A DNA stretch of 64,000 bases from Tellurirhabdus rosea (GCF_026278345.1 NZ_CP111085.1:1066001-1130000), one strand, 5' to 3'; numbered from the stretch's first letter, positions 9,503 to 17,508 are shown. Notes: generated by a model from the letters alone, not told the origin. Made by a program: numbers and translations.

Positions 9503-9607
9503 AGTTAAGAATTAAAAATGAAAAATGAAGAATTATCCGCTTTTGAAACAGCGGCAACTCTACTGGTGTAGGTCTTACTTTTAATTTTTCATTTTTAATT
9601 CTTCATT
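9503..9607. repeat. Heptad-armed palindrome overlapping the GT2 stop
   Basis: Left arm units: AGTTAAG, AATTAAA, AATGAAA, AATGAAG, AATTATC (9503-9537). The right arm (9577-9607), reversed, reads AATGAAG, AATTAAA, AATGAAA, AATTAAA, AGT. An inner CCGC-T/AGCGG mini-stem lies at the apex. The right arm contains the last codons and stop of the GT2 gene, so the C-terminal NEELKMKN is written by the repeat. Confidence 0.78.
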
Positions 9608-10555
9608 GAACAGGGTTTCTTCCGCCCGGTAGATGCGCCGGATTTTGTACGGTTTCTTGTCCTGCGATTCGTAGTAGGTCCGCATTTGCAGTTCGGTCAT
9701 GATGCCGAACATGATGAGCTGGATACCCGCGATGACCAGCATAACGCCCAGAATCAGCAGCGGGCGGCCCCAGATGTCGTTGCCGAGCAGTTTTTCGACC
9801 AGCAGATAACCATTGATGAGCAGCCCCACCAGCAGCGACAGGATACCCCAGTTGCCAAAGAGGTGCATCGGCTTCCGCAGGTACTTTTTCAGGAACAGCA
9901 TCAGAATGAGGTCGCTCATCACCTTCAGCGTGCGGCCCAACCCGTATTTCGACTGGCCGACCAGCCGCGGGTGGTGCTTGACGTCCATCTGCGACATTCG
10001 CGCCCCTTCGAGCGCCGCCAGCAGCAGGATAAAACGGTGGAGTTCGCCGTACAGGCCGAGGCTTTTGGCCAGGTCCGCCCGGATCACTTTCAGGGCGCAG
10101 CCGTAATCTTTCAGGTGCACATCCGACGCCTGCCGGATCATCCAGTTGGCGATGCGGCTCGGAATTTTGCGGAGGAACATACCGTCCTGCCGGTTGGCCC
10201 GGATGCCCGCTACCAGGTCGAAATCCCCTTCTTCGGCGCGGCGCAGCATGGCCGGAATGTCGGACGGGTCGTTCTGCAGATCGCCGTCCATCGTCACGAT
10301 GTACTCGCCCCGGGCCTTTTCGATACCCGCCGCAAGGGCCATGCTCTGCCCGTAGTTCTTTTGCAGGTCGATAATCACCAGCCGGTCGTTGTGAACGGAC
10401 TTCAGTTCGCCCAGCGTGTTGTCTTTCGAGCCGTCGTTGACAAAGATGGTTTCGTATTCGTAGACGGACATCGCCCGGTCAACGGCTTCAATCATCGGAA
10501 AAATATTGCCCTCCTCGTTATAGACGCAGATGACAACGGAAACATATGGTTTCAT
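9581..10555 (-). CDS. Polyprenyl-phosphate glycosyltransferase, GT2 family (DPM1/ArnC-like, two C-terminal TMs)
   Basis: A 324-aa GT-A enzyme. It begins PYVSVVICVYNEEGNIFPMIEA and has FVNDGSKDNT, LQKNYGQSMALAAGIEKARGEYIVTMDGDLQNDP (the DxD is DGD), RKIPSRIANWMIR, and a C-terminal membrane pair around WGILSLLVGLLINGYLL and LLILGVMLVIAGIQLIMFGIM. This layout is shared by enzymes that put a sugar on undecaprenyl or dolichyl phosphate, such as ArnC and GtrB. With the ArnT-like transferase upstream and a flippase-like protein downstream, it plausibly makes the lipid-linked donor used by ArnT. The ATG at 10555 starts the domain; the longer frame has no support. A promoter lies at 10589-10596. Its 3' end is inside a palindrome. 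Confidence 0.9.
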   Translation of the reverse strand: MKPYVSVVICVYNEEGNIFPMIEAVDRAMSVYEYETIFVNDGSKDNTLGELKSVHNDRLVIIDLQKNYGQSMALAAGIEKARGEYIVTMDGDLQNDPSDIPAMLRRAEEGDFDLVAGIRANRQDGMFLRKIPSRIANWMIRQASDVHLKDYGCALKVIRADLAKSLGLYGELHRFILLLAALEGARMSQMDVKHHPRLVGQSKYGLGRTLKVMSDLILMLFLKKYLRKPMHLFGNWGILSLLVGLLINGYLLVEKLLGNDIWGRPLLILGVMLVIAGIQLIMFGIMTELQMRTYYESQDKKPYKIRRIYRAEETLFNEELKMKN

Positions 10556-10588
10556 ACGTTTTTGCGGAAAAGAGTGACTTCCGTCCGG

Positions 10589-10596
10589 CAAAGGTA
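10589..10596 (-). promoter_or_regulatory. Minus-7 box of the GT2-flippase-epimerase unit
   Basis: TACCTTTG on the minus strand (consensus TAnnTTTG), 34 bases before the GT2 start. The same octamer occurs before the ArnT-like gene at 12318-12325, which suggests matched expression. Confidence 0.55.
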
Positions 10597-10655
10597 GGCA
10601 AGTTCGTGAATTGATACCCGAAAAATACAGCTTATTGCCGACGAACTACCGCCGA

Positions 10656-12287
10656 TTATTCGAATTGTACCAATTTGGCGGGCCATTGATCGAAGAGCAA
10701 GAACTCGTGCAGGACCCGGTAACGCTCGCCCGCCAGACTGGCCGAATCCGCGATGTAGAGCGCGCCGGGAATTTTCTGATCCGTCCGTTTCAGCACCTCG
10801 CCCCGGACGACCTCAATGTGGCAGCTGTTCACGTCCGTGGAGCCGTCCCGGCCGATGGTTTCCTTGTAGCCGTAAAGCGGTTTGCCGAGCGACAGTCGGG
10901 CTACTTTCTCCGAAGAATCCTTGTAAAACTGCCGGTGTTCGATGCGAGGCGGCAATACAAACCAGTTGAACCCAATCCGGACCACGCCCAGAAACGCGAA
11001 CAGAATGACGAGCCGGTTGGCCGGTTGCCGCCAGTACTGCCAGGTGACGAAGGCCAGCGCCACAAAAATCAGCGGCACCTGCCACCAGAGGTCGGGCATG
11101 TCTTTTGTTTCCGGCATAAAAAAAGGCGTCCAGCAGCCGATGGTCACCACGGTCAACACGATGCCCATCAGCCCGTCCCAGCCCCGGCGGCGCCAGTCCG
11201 TGGGGCGGCTTTCGTAGTAGGAATAAGCAAAAATGGTGAACAAGAGCGGCAGCAGCATGAACAGATACCGCGCGTATACCTGCGGCGACGACCAGTAAAT
11301 GACGAAGTTGACCGCAAACGTCACCGCGTTGAACAGGATGAACGGGTGCAGCGTGGCCGCCCAGGACGTTATTTTCTGGAAAAACGGCATTCCGGACGAG
11401 TCGGCTTTCGGCTTCCGGAGCAGAAACACCACCATCAGCATCCAGGGCGCGTAGAAATACAGCATCTGGAAAGGAAACGTCACCAGATGCAGCAGCGTCT
11501 CCGTAATGCCAAACTGCACCACCGTCCGTTTGGCGCTTTCGTCGAACAGCACGGCGGCGATCTTCTCAGGCGGGATGTTATTTCGGGTGAAATAGGCAAC
11601 GTAGTAACTGCCCACCAGCAGCAGAAAAAGGGCCACGCCCGCAAAATGCGCCGGGTGAAAAAGCCTGCGGAACTGGCGAGTGTACAGAAAATAGCTCCCC
11701 AGCGTCAGGCCCTGAAACACCAGTGACGGCAGGCCTTTCATCATGTAGCCGACGGCCGTCAGAAGGTACGTAGTCAGGAACAGCGCCCAGTAGTTTTTCT
11801 TTCGGTCGAACTGGTAAACCAGAATAAAGGCGGCGAAGGTGAGCCACGAAAAGGCAATGTCGATCAGGCCCAGCAGCGAATCGTAGAGCAGAATCCGGGC
11901 GTTGGTGACCAGCATAAGCGCCGCCGCAAAGCCCACCCGGCTGCCCAGTTCTTTCCGGACCAGCAGAAAGATGGTCAGTCCGTAGAGCACCAGCGAAACG
12001 GCCATCGGGAAACGCAGCGCAAAGGACGAGAAGTTGCCGAAAGCGGTATACGACAGCGCAATCAGCCAGTTGTAGCCCGGCGGTTTGTTGAAATACGGCT
12101 CTCCGTTGAGGGTCGGCGTGATGTAATCCCCGGAGAAAATCATTTCGAGAGCAACCAGCGCCCGGCGGGGTTCGTCGGAGCCGGTATCGAGGGGCAGCAG
12201 ACCGAGGTGGGTAAACAGGGCGGGAATCAGCAGCAGCACAGCCAGCAGTTGCCAGAAAAGCGGCCTGCGCAGAAAAGAATCGTTCAT
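10656..12287 (-). CDS. ArnT/PMT-like lipid-linked sugar transferase (GT83/GT39-type)
   Basis: A 543-aa membrane protein with about 11-12 hydrophobic segments and a C-terminal periplasmic domain. Near the N-terminus it carries LPLDTGSDEPRRALVALEMIFSGDYITPTLNGEPYFNKPPGYNWLIAL in overall pattern, where the acidic SDEPR and the NKPPG motif are the hallmarks of ArnT-type enzymes that move a sugar from undecaprenyl phosphate to lipid A or another envelope acceptor. The donor is probably made by the adjacent GT2. The acceptor is unknown. The ATG at 12287 (MNDSFLRRPLFWQLL) is preferred: the 60 extra residues of the longer frame cross a promoter and are not hydrophobic. Confidence 0.86.
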   Translation of the reverse strand: MNDSFLRRPLFWQLLAVLLLIPALFTHLGLLPLDTGSDEPRRALVALEMIFSGDYITPTLNGEPYFNKPPGYNWLIALSYTAFGNFSSFALRFPMAVSLVLYGLTIFLLVRKELGSRVGFAAALMLVTNARILLYDSLLGLIDIAFSWLTFAAFILVYQFDRKKNYWALFLTTYLLTAVGYMMKGLPSLVFQGLTLGSYFLYTRQFRRLFHPAHFAGVALFLLLVGSYYVAYFTRNNIPPEKIAAVLFDESAKRTVVQFGITETLLHLVTFPFQMLYFYAPWMLMVVFLLRKPKADSSGMPFFQKITSWAATLHPFILFNAVTFAVNFVIYWSSPQVYARYLFMLLPLLFTIFAYSYYESRPTDWRRRGWDGLMGIVLTVVTIGCWTPFFMPETKDMPDLWWQVPLIFVALAFVTWQYWRQPANRLVILFAFLGVVRIGFNWFVLPPRIEHRQFYKDSSEKVARLSLGKPLYGYKETIGRDGSTDVNSCHIEVVRGEVLKRTDQKIPGALYIADSASLAGERYRVLHEFLLFDQWPAKLVQFE

Positions 12288-12317
12288 TTGAGTTGTTTCA
12301 CGGCGGAAGTAGCGCGG

Positions 12318-12325
12318 CAAAGGTA
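12318..12325 (-). promoter_or_regulatory. Minus-7 box of the ArnT-like gene
   Basis: TACCTTTG on the minus strand, 31 bases before the ATG at 12287; no clear minus-33 element is seen. Confidence 0.5.
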
Positions 12326-12378
12326 TAAAAAAAGCCCGGATGCCTTTAAGTCGGGAGCCGGTCAATCCCCAAGCCAAA

Positions 12379-12398
12379 CCGGCTAACCGGTTAGCCGG
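12379..12398. promoter_or_regulatory. Perfect 20-bp palindrome in a divergent spacer
   Basis: CCGGCTAACCGGTTAGCCGG is identical to its reverse complement. It lies in the 249-bp space between the ArnT-like gene (minus) and the glycosidase-like gene (plus), about 55 bases upstream of the minus-7 box at 12318-12325. It could be a dimeric operator or part of a repeat. No regulator is adjacent. Confidence 0.4.
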
Positions 12399-12461
12399 GT
12401 CGTTTTGACCTTGCTGGCTTTCCGGATCATACCGGTTGAATTCTCGATTGAAACTGTGTAG

Positions 12462-12528
12462 ACCCACGAATTAAACCGTTTGGGCCCACGATTAAAACCG
12501 TTTGGACCCACGGTTTTAACCGTGGGCT
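12462..12528. repeat. Three tandem ~22-nt repeats ending in a palindrome
   Basis: Three head-to-tail units start CCCACGAATTAAACCG, CCCACGATTAAAACCG and CCCACGGTTTTAACCG. The last unit is self-complementary (9-bp arms CCCACGGTT/AACCGTGGG). The array ends nine bases before the glycosidase-like start codon. The period of about 22 nt equals roughly three 7-nt steps, which links it loosely to the heptad elements. Confidence 0.6.
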
Positions 12529-12536
12529 GTGATATA

Positions 12537-14201
12537 ATGATGAAAACGATTCTTTTGGGCCTTGCTGGCCTGCTGTTTGGCCTCACCGCCGCCGCCCAGA
12601 AACTCACCCCCGTTCTGGCCAAAACGCAACTGGAAGCCTACGATTATCAGGAAATTACGGTGAACGTTAAAAAACCGGCGGCAGCCGTCAATCCGTTCAA
12701 AGACGTGAAGCTGACGGCTACGTTCACGGCCGAAAACGGCCAGCCCGTCACGGCCGAGGGGTTCTGCGATTCGCCGGACGGTACCGTTTACAAAATCCGA
12801 TTCATGCCCTCCACGCCCGGCACGTGGACGTATGCGCTCAAGCTCGCACAGAACGGAAAGAGCCAGCAGGCATCCGGCAAATTTACCGTTCAAAAGTCCA
12901 GCCGGAAAGGACCGCTGCGGCTCGACAAAGAAAATCCCTGGCATTTTGTCTTTGAAAATACGGGTGAACATTACTTCTGGAACAGCACCACCACCTACTG
13001 GCTGATGGGCTGGAAGGACGAAAAAATCATCAACGAATCCATCGACCGGCTCGCCCGGCTGGGCATCAACCGCATCCGGGTAGCCATCAACGGCCGCGCC
13101 CACGGCGGCGACCGCTGGTCGGAACCGAACGTGGTTGAATCGCCGAATTTCACCTTTCTGCTGAATCCGTGGGTGGCCCAGCGCCCCAACGACCTCGACA
13201 ATCCGGGCTTCGACGTGACGCGCATGAACGTGGCGCACTGGCAGAAACTCGACCGGCTGGTGGCCCGCGCCCGCGACCGGGGCCTGATCGTGTCGCTCAT
13301 TTTCTACGTCGACGGCCTCGACCACGCCACCGACCCGTTTAAGAAAGAGCGCATGGGCGACGAAAACGAGCAGCTGTATTACCGCTACGCCGCCGCCCGC
13401 TACAGCGGTTTTGAGAACATCATGTGGGACATCGCCAACGAATACCACCTGTTCCGCACGCCCGACTGGGCCGAGAAGATGGGCACGCTGCTCCGCGCTT
13501 CGGACCCGGTCAGGCACCTGATCTCGGTGCACGGCAACGCGGATTTTCCGTTCCGGAAATCGCCCTGGGTGGATGTGGTGATGTTTCAGAGCTGGGACGA
13601 GTGCGGCGGGTACCAGTTTATGACCGAATGCCGCCGCAAACAGGCCGAAACCGGCCGGATTCTGCCCCAGATCAACGAAGAATACGGCTACGAAGAGCAC
13701 TACCCGCAATGGGGTTGCGGCACCAAGTTCCCGGACGGCCGCTCGGCCGACAACCGCCGCCGGCTCGCCTGGGAGATCTGCATGACCGGCTCGTACCAGA
13801 CCACCGGCGAGCGCGCCGACTTCGGCACCGGCAAAGGCGAAGACAGCGGCGGTGGCTGGATCAACGGGCGCGGCAACGACAAAATGACGATGCTGCCCTA
13901 TTATAACCACCTGAAAACTATCTTCCAGCAAACCCATTTCTGGAAATTGTCGCCCAACAACAGCCTCGTCGATTACGGCAACCTCTGCCTGGCCGATGTC
14001 GGCAACCAGTACCTCGTGTACAGCCGCCTGCACCATTGCCAGGTTGCGCTGCCGAAAGGACAGACCTTTTCCGTAGCCATGTGGAACCCCCGCACCGGCG
14101 AAAAAACGGACCTGCCGGATTTCGATACGGAAAAAAACACCACCTGGCGCTATCAGAAATCGCTGGTGGACGACTGGGTGTTCATCCTGAAACGGAAATA
14201 G
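12537..14201 (+). CDS. Secreted DUF5060/DUF4038 glycoside-hydrolase-like protein
   Basis: A 554-aa exported protein. Residues 1-20 (MMKTILLGLAGLLFGLTAAA) form a signal peptide with likely cleavage after AAA. Residues ~22-115 match the DUF5060 immunoglobulin-like domain (YDYQEITVNVKKP, TPGTWTYALKL). Residues ~125-450 match a DUF4038-type (beta/alpha)8 barrel: FENTGEHYFWNSTTTYWLMGWK, LARLGINRIRVAINGRAHG, MWDIANEYH (likely acid/base Glu), QINEEYGYE (second candidate Glu). The C-terminal ~90 residues look like a beta-sandwich. These proteins act on plant or microbial polysaccharides; the substrate is not known. ATG 12537 or 12540 could start it. A hairpin follows the stop. Confidence 0.85.
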   Translation: MMKTILLGLAGLLFGLTAAAQKLTPVLAKTQLEAYDYQEITVNVKKPAAAVNPFKDVKLTATFTAENGQPVTAEGFCDSPDGTVYKIRFMPSTPGTWTYALKLAQNGKSQQASGKFTVQKSSRKGPLRLDKENPWHFVFENTGEHYFWNSTTTYWLMGWKDEKIINESIDRLARLGINRIRVAINGRAHGGDRWSEPNVVESPNFTFLLNPWVAQRPNDLDNPGFDVTRMNVAHWQKLDRLVARARDRGLIVSLIFYVDGLDHATDPFKKERMGDENEQLYYRYAAARYSGFENIMWDIANEYHLFRTPDWAEKMGTLLRASDPVRHLISVHGNADFPFRKSPWVDVVMFQSWDECGGYQFMTECRRKQAETGRILPQINEEYGYEEHYPQWGCGTKFPDGRSADNRRRLAWEICMTGSYQTTGERADFGTGKGEDSGGGWINGRGNDKMTMLPYYNHLKTIFQQTHFWKLSPNNSLVDYGNLCLADVGNQYLVYSRLHHCQVALPKGQTFSVAMWNPRTGEKTDLPDFDTEKNTTWRYQKSLVDDWVFILKRK

Positions 14202-14208
14202 CTGGGTT

Positions 14209-14256
14209 AGGGGTGGCACCACCGCCGGAACGATTCGCCGGAGTCGGGCCACCCCT
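14209..14256. terminator. Terminator-like hairpin between convergent genes
   Basis: AGGGGTGGC (14209-14217) pairs with GCCACCCCT (14248-14256) across a 30-nt loop. No clear T-tract follows. It lies between the glycosidase-like gene (stop 14201) and the minus-strand TonB receptor (stop 14265). Confidence 0.5.
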
Positions 14257-14264
14257 GAAAGCCA

Positions 14265-16709
14265 CTAGAATTCCACGATAAACCCGATGGTCGGCACTAC
14301 GCTCGCTTCGTTATTGTCCAGAATGAACGGCACGGCGTTGGAACCGTCGGCGCGCAGGGGCTGCCCGTCGGTTGTGACAAAGGCGCTGTTGTCGGGTGTG
14401 CGCTGAAACGTGTATTGCGGGTAAGCCGGATTGGCCGTAACGAAGGCGTTCGAAACGTCGAAAAACAGGTCGAAGGTAGCGCGGCGGAAGTTCCACTTTT
14501 TATCCAGCCGGAAATCGAACTGGCTGAACCGGCCGAGTCGCTGCGCATTCACGCGGGTATAATCCAGAATGCCCGTTCCGACCGACAGATAGTTGCGCTG
14601 CGAAGCCTCCAGATCGAAGGGCGTGTACGGCGCGCCGCCCGCATACCGGTAGCGAAGCCCCATCTCCCAGCCCCGCCCGAATTTCCGCCCGAACAACCCC
14701 GAAAACAGGTGCCGGTTGTCCCAGGCCGACGGAATCAGGACCCCATTCCGGCCCGAAAACTCGCTCCGCACAAAGGTGTACGACAGCACGGCAAAGATGT
14801 TTTTCGTCAGTTTCTGCTGAAAAAGAGCCTCCAGTCCGTAGGCCCGCCCCTTGCCTGTGCTTTCTACCCGCTCGTTGCCAATGGCCCCGAACTCGCCGCC
14901 CTGGTTGGCCAGCGAAATGCCGTCGCGGACCGAAACCGGGTAATCGTTGTAGCGTTTGTAAAAGCCTTCCAGCGTGAAGCGGGTCGATGGCCGCGGCAGG
15001 AATTCTGTCCCCAGCACAAAATGATTGGAGTTGATGTAGCGGTTGTTTTTGTTGGCAAACTCGCCCGTTTCGGGATTGCGGAAGCCCAGCACCGTGTAGA
15101 TCGGGAGCTTGAAATACCGGCCCACCGAAGCGTTCAGGTTCCATTTGTCGGACAGTGCATAACTCAGCGCCAGCCGGGGCGAGAGCGTCCGGAGCGGGTT
15201 CATGCCGTCGTTCAAAAAGGTATTCATGTCGGTCCGGACGCCACCTGATACGCTCAGGGGACCAAAGGTTTTAGACACCTGGCCGAACGCCCCAAAACGC
15301 CAGAACGTCAGGTCGGTGTTGAAATTGACCCGAACGGCCGGTTGCAGCAGCGAGCCGTCCGGATTGCGGAGTTCGTTGCGGATGCGGCTGAAAAAATCGT
15401 TGTTGTAGCCCACGTACTGCGCCAGACCGCCGTAGGAAAACTTCCAGCCGTTGATGAATTTGTTGACATCCACCCGAAGTTTGTTTTCGATTTCCTGCGA
15501 ACGGGAACGCAGAATCCGGCGACTCTCCACCGGATCGCGGCTATCTTCAAAACGGTCGAGCGAATTGTCGAACATGTTCCGGCTCAGGGCAACGTTCAGA
15601 TACCCGTTGGCAATTAGCCGTTTCAGCGAGAATCCGACCGTGTAGTTCCACTGTTTAATGGTGGGCACGGCCCGGAGCGTGTATTCGTTCTCGGGCGTTG
15701 TTTCCCGCGGGACCGCAAATGAGAAGTCGTCGATGGCCCCTACGCCCAATGCCGTCAGGGTCGTTTTGGCGTTCAGTTTATGGGTGACTTTGTACTGAAA
15801 ATCCCAGTAACTCGGACGAATCGGCAGGTCGAGAGCCGAAAACAGCAGTTGCAGATAAGACCGCCGCGCCGACGCGATGAACGTCGTTTTGTCGGACAAC
15901 GGCCCTTCCACCGTGCCCGCCAGTTCCGTTCCGCTTAGCCGGACGTTGCCCTGGAACCGCTCGGGGTTTCCCTCCCGCTGTTTAAACTGAAAGACCGACG
16001 CCAGCGCGTTGTCGTAGCGGGCGTCAAAACTGCTGGAAGACAAGGTTACGTCCTCGATGAAGGACACATTCAGAATGCCCGTCGGGCCGCCCGCCGACCC
16101 CTGCGTGGCGAAGTGATTGATGACCGGAATCTCGATGCCGTCCAGGTAATAGACGTTTTCGTTGGGCGCGCCGCCGCGGATGATGATGTCGTTTCGGAAG
16201 CCGCCCACCGAACCGCCCGTTCCGCCCACGCCCGGCAGGGACTGGATGACCCGTGAAATGTCGAAGTTGCCGCCCGGATTCGACCGGATTTCTTCGGTGG
16301 ACAGGCGCTGGATGGAGTTCGGCGTTTCGAGCGTCGTGACGGCGGCGGTGGCCCGCTGGGCTTTCACGGACACTTCGCTCAGCGTAGTTTCGTCGGACAG
16401 CAGTTCAAAATTGACCGTCAGGGCGTTGCCGGAAGTCAGGTTCAGGTTGAATTTGGTCTCGGCCCGGTAGCCGACGTACGACGCTTTCAGGTTGTAGCTA
16501 CCCACCGGGGCCGTCAGGCGAAAACGGCCTTCGGCATCTGTCACTCCACCAATGTTTTTGCCTTCCAGTTGGACCGTCACGCCGATTAGCGGTTCCTGCG
16601 TGTTTTTGTCCCGCACCAGTCCGGTAATAACCCCCGTTGGCGCTTGCCCGCAGGCCCACGAAGAAAACAGAACCGAAAAAAGGATTAGGAGATAGTGCTT
16701 CCAATTCAT
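14265..16709 (-). CDS. TonB-dependent outer-membrane receptor with N-terminal carboxypeptidase-like domain
   Basis: An 814-aa receptor. It has a signal peptide (MNWKHYLLILFSVLFSSWACG), a carboxypeptidase-regulatory-like beta-sandwich at ~25-105 (GLVRDKNTQEPLIGVTVQLEGK, TDAEGRFRL), a plug at ~115-230 (TEEIRSNPGGNFDISRVIQSLPGV, NDIIIRGGAPNENVYYLDGIEIP), and a 22-strand barrel ending in VGFIVEF. No SusD partner is adjacent. It is transcribed divergently from a MarR regulator, and both promoters carry the same operator, so the ligand may be the signal sensed by that regulator. The substrate cannot be read from the sequence. Confidence 0.92.
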   Translation of the reverse strand: MNWKHYLLILFSVLFSSWACGQAPTGVITGLVRDKNTQEPLIGVTVQLEGKNIGGVTDAEGRFRLTAPVGSYNLKASYVGYRAETKFNLNLTSGNALTVNFELLSDETTLSEVSVKAQRATAAVTTLETPNSIQRLSTEEIRSNPGGNFDISRVIQSLPGVGGTGGSVGGFRNDIIIRGGAPNENVYYLDGIEIPVINHFATQGSAGGPTGILNVSFIEDVTLSSSSFDARYDNALASVFQFKQREGNPERFQGNVRLSGTELAGTVEGPLSDKTTFIASARRSYLQLLFSALDLPIRPSYWDFQYKVTHKLNAKTTLTALGVGAIDDFSFAVPRETTPENEYTLRAVPTIKQWNYTVGFSLKRLIANGYLNVALSRNMFDNSLDRFEDSRDPVESRRILRSRSQEIENKLRVDVNKFINGWKFSYGGLAQYVGYNNDFFSRIRNELRNPDGSLLQPAVRVNFNTDLTFWRFGAFGQVSKTFGPLSVSGGVRTDMNTFLNDGMNPLRTLSPRLALSYALSDKWNLNASVGRYFKLPIYTVLGFRNPETGEFANKNNRYINSNHFVLGTEFLPRPSTRFTLEGFYKRYNDYPVSVRDGISLANQGGEFGAIGNERVESTGKGRAYGLEALFQQKLTKNIFAVLSYTFVRSEFSGRNGVLIPSAWDNRHLFSGLFGRKFGRGWEMGLRYRYAGGAPYTPFDLEASQRNYLSVGTGILDYTRVNAQRLGRFSQFDFRLDKKWNFRRATFDLFFDVSNAFVTANPAYPQYTFQRTPDNSAFVTTDGQPLRADGSNAVPFILDNNEASVVPTIGFIVEF

Positions 16710-16731
16710 ACGACCTCGTTTTTATTTTCGG

Positions 16732-16739
16732 CAAATTTA
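16732..16739 (-). promoter_or_regulatory. Minus-7 box of the TonB receptor gene
   Basis: TAAATTTG on the minus strand, 23 bases before the ATG at 16709. It directly abuts the operator at 16740-16753. Confidence 0.72.
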
Positions 16740-16753
16740 GTACGAAGACGTAC
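16740..16753 (-). promoter_or_regulatory. Operator copy 1 (MarR candidate site) on the receptor side
   Basis: GTACGAAGACGTAC is a 5-bp inverted repeat with a 4-bp spacer, immediately upstream of the receptor minus-7 box. Read on the minus strand, operator plus box is GTACGTCTTCGTAC then TAAATTTG, which mirrors the regulator side. Confidence 0.6.
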
Positions 16754-16801
16754 ATAAACCGCAAGACTATACGTCAAAAAAGACGAAAAAATAGTTTTAA
16801 A

Positions 16802-16815
16802 GTATGTAATCGTAC
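16802..16815 (+). promoter_or_regulatory. Operator copy 2 (MarR candidate site) on the regulator side
   Basis: GTATGTAATCGTAC sits immediately upstream of the regulator minus-7 box TATATTTG. It has the same spacing and orientation as the receptor-side copy, with identity at most positions. This implies one protein controlling both divergent promoters, including its own. Confidence 0.6.
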
Positions 16816-16823
16816 TATATTTG
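16816..16823 (+). promoter_or_regulatory. Minus-7 box of the MarR gene
   Basis: TATATTTG, 19 bases before the ATG at 16842. Confidence 0.7.
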
Positions 16824-16841
16824 CAGTAGACAGCCTGCGCC

Positions 16842-17504
16842 ATGAACTACCGTTTGTTAAAGGAAATTCTAGAACAGCTTGAAGTGTACGAGAAAGAGAA
16901 GGGCGAATCCGGCCCGGCTCTGGACGATTTTGCCCGCTGGTTGCTGGGGCATTCGGCCCCGGAAGCCGTGCGGGACGACCCCAGCCAGGCACCCCAGAAG
17001 CGTTGGGAGGCCCAGATGACCGCCCCGGAAAAGGATATCGGGATGTACGTGGTGTACCTCAACCGCTACGCCCGGCATTACACCAAGAAAGCCCTCGACG
17101 GCTCCCCGCTGACGACGATGGATGATTTCAGCTACCTCGCCAAGCTCATGGCGACGGAAAGCCTGACCAAAACCGAGCTGATTCAGGTTCATAAGCAGGA
17201 AAAAACGTCGGGCATTGAGGTAATCAAGCGGCTGCTGGGTGCGGGGCTGATCGAGCAGTTCGACGACCCGCAGGACCGCCGCAGCAAACGGGTGCGCCTT
17301 ACCGCGAAAGGTCGCCAGACGATTTACGGCGTTTTTGAGCCCATGCTGGCTGTGTCTCAACTGGTAGCGGGCAACCTCACCGAGTCGGAAAAACGGACGC
17401 TGGTGGACCTGCTGCGCAAGCTCAATCACTTCCACGAACCGCTTTTTCTGGATCACCACGACGCCAGCCTCGACGCGCTGAAAGAATTTGTGAAAAAATC
17501 CTGA
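16842..17504 (+). CDS. MarR-family winged-helix transcriptional regulator
   Basis: A 220-aa protein, longer than the usual 140-160 because of a ~65-residue charged N-terminal extension. The MarR core runs from ~residue 75: MYVVYLNRYARHYTKKAL, LTTMDDFSYLAKLMATESLTKTELIQVHKQEKTSGIEVIKRLLGAGLIEQFDDPQDRRSKRVRLTAKG in overall pattern, where DPQDRRSKRVRLTAKG forms the wing. Such dimers bind palindromic operators and usually release on binding a small molecule. The divergent TonB receptor and twin operators (16740-16753, 16802-16815) make a local, autoregulated switch likely. The ligand is unknown. Confidence 0.88.
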   Translation: MNYRLLKEILEQLEVYEKEKGESGPALDDFARWLLGHSAPEAVRDDPSQAPQKRWEAQMTAPEKDIGMYVVYLNRYARHYTKKALDGSPLTTMDDFSYLAKLMATESLTKTELIQVHKQEKTSGIEVIKRLLGAGLIEQFDDPQDRRSKRVRLTAKGRQTIYGVFEPMLAVSQLVAGNLTESEKRTLVDLLRKLNHFHEPLFLDHHDASLDALKEFVKKS

Positions 17505-17508
17505 TCCG

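Noticed and set aside
10611-11726. 371-aa plus-strand frame opposite the ArnT-like gene
   Set aside because: Highly His/Arg/Gln-rich translation with no domain, antisense to a recognisable membrane enzyme; a shadow frame.
12516-14252. 578-aa minus-strand frame opposite the glycosidase-like gene
   Set aside because: Shadow of a gene with signal peptide and clear domain motifs.
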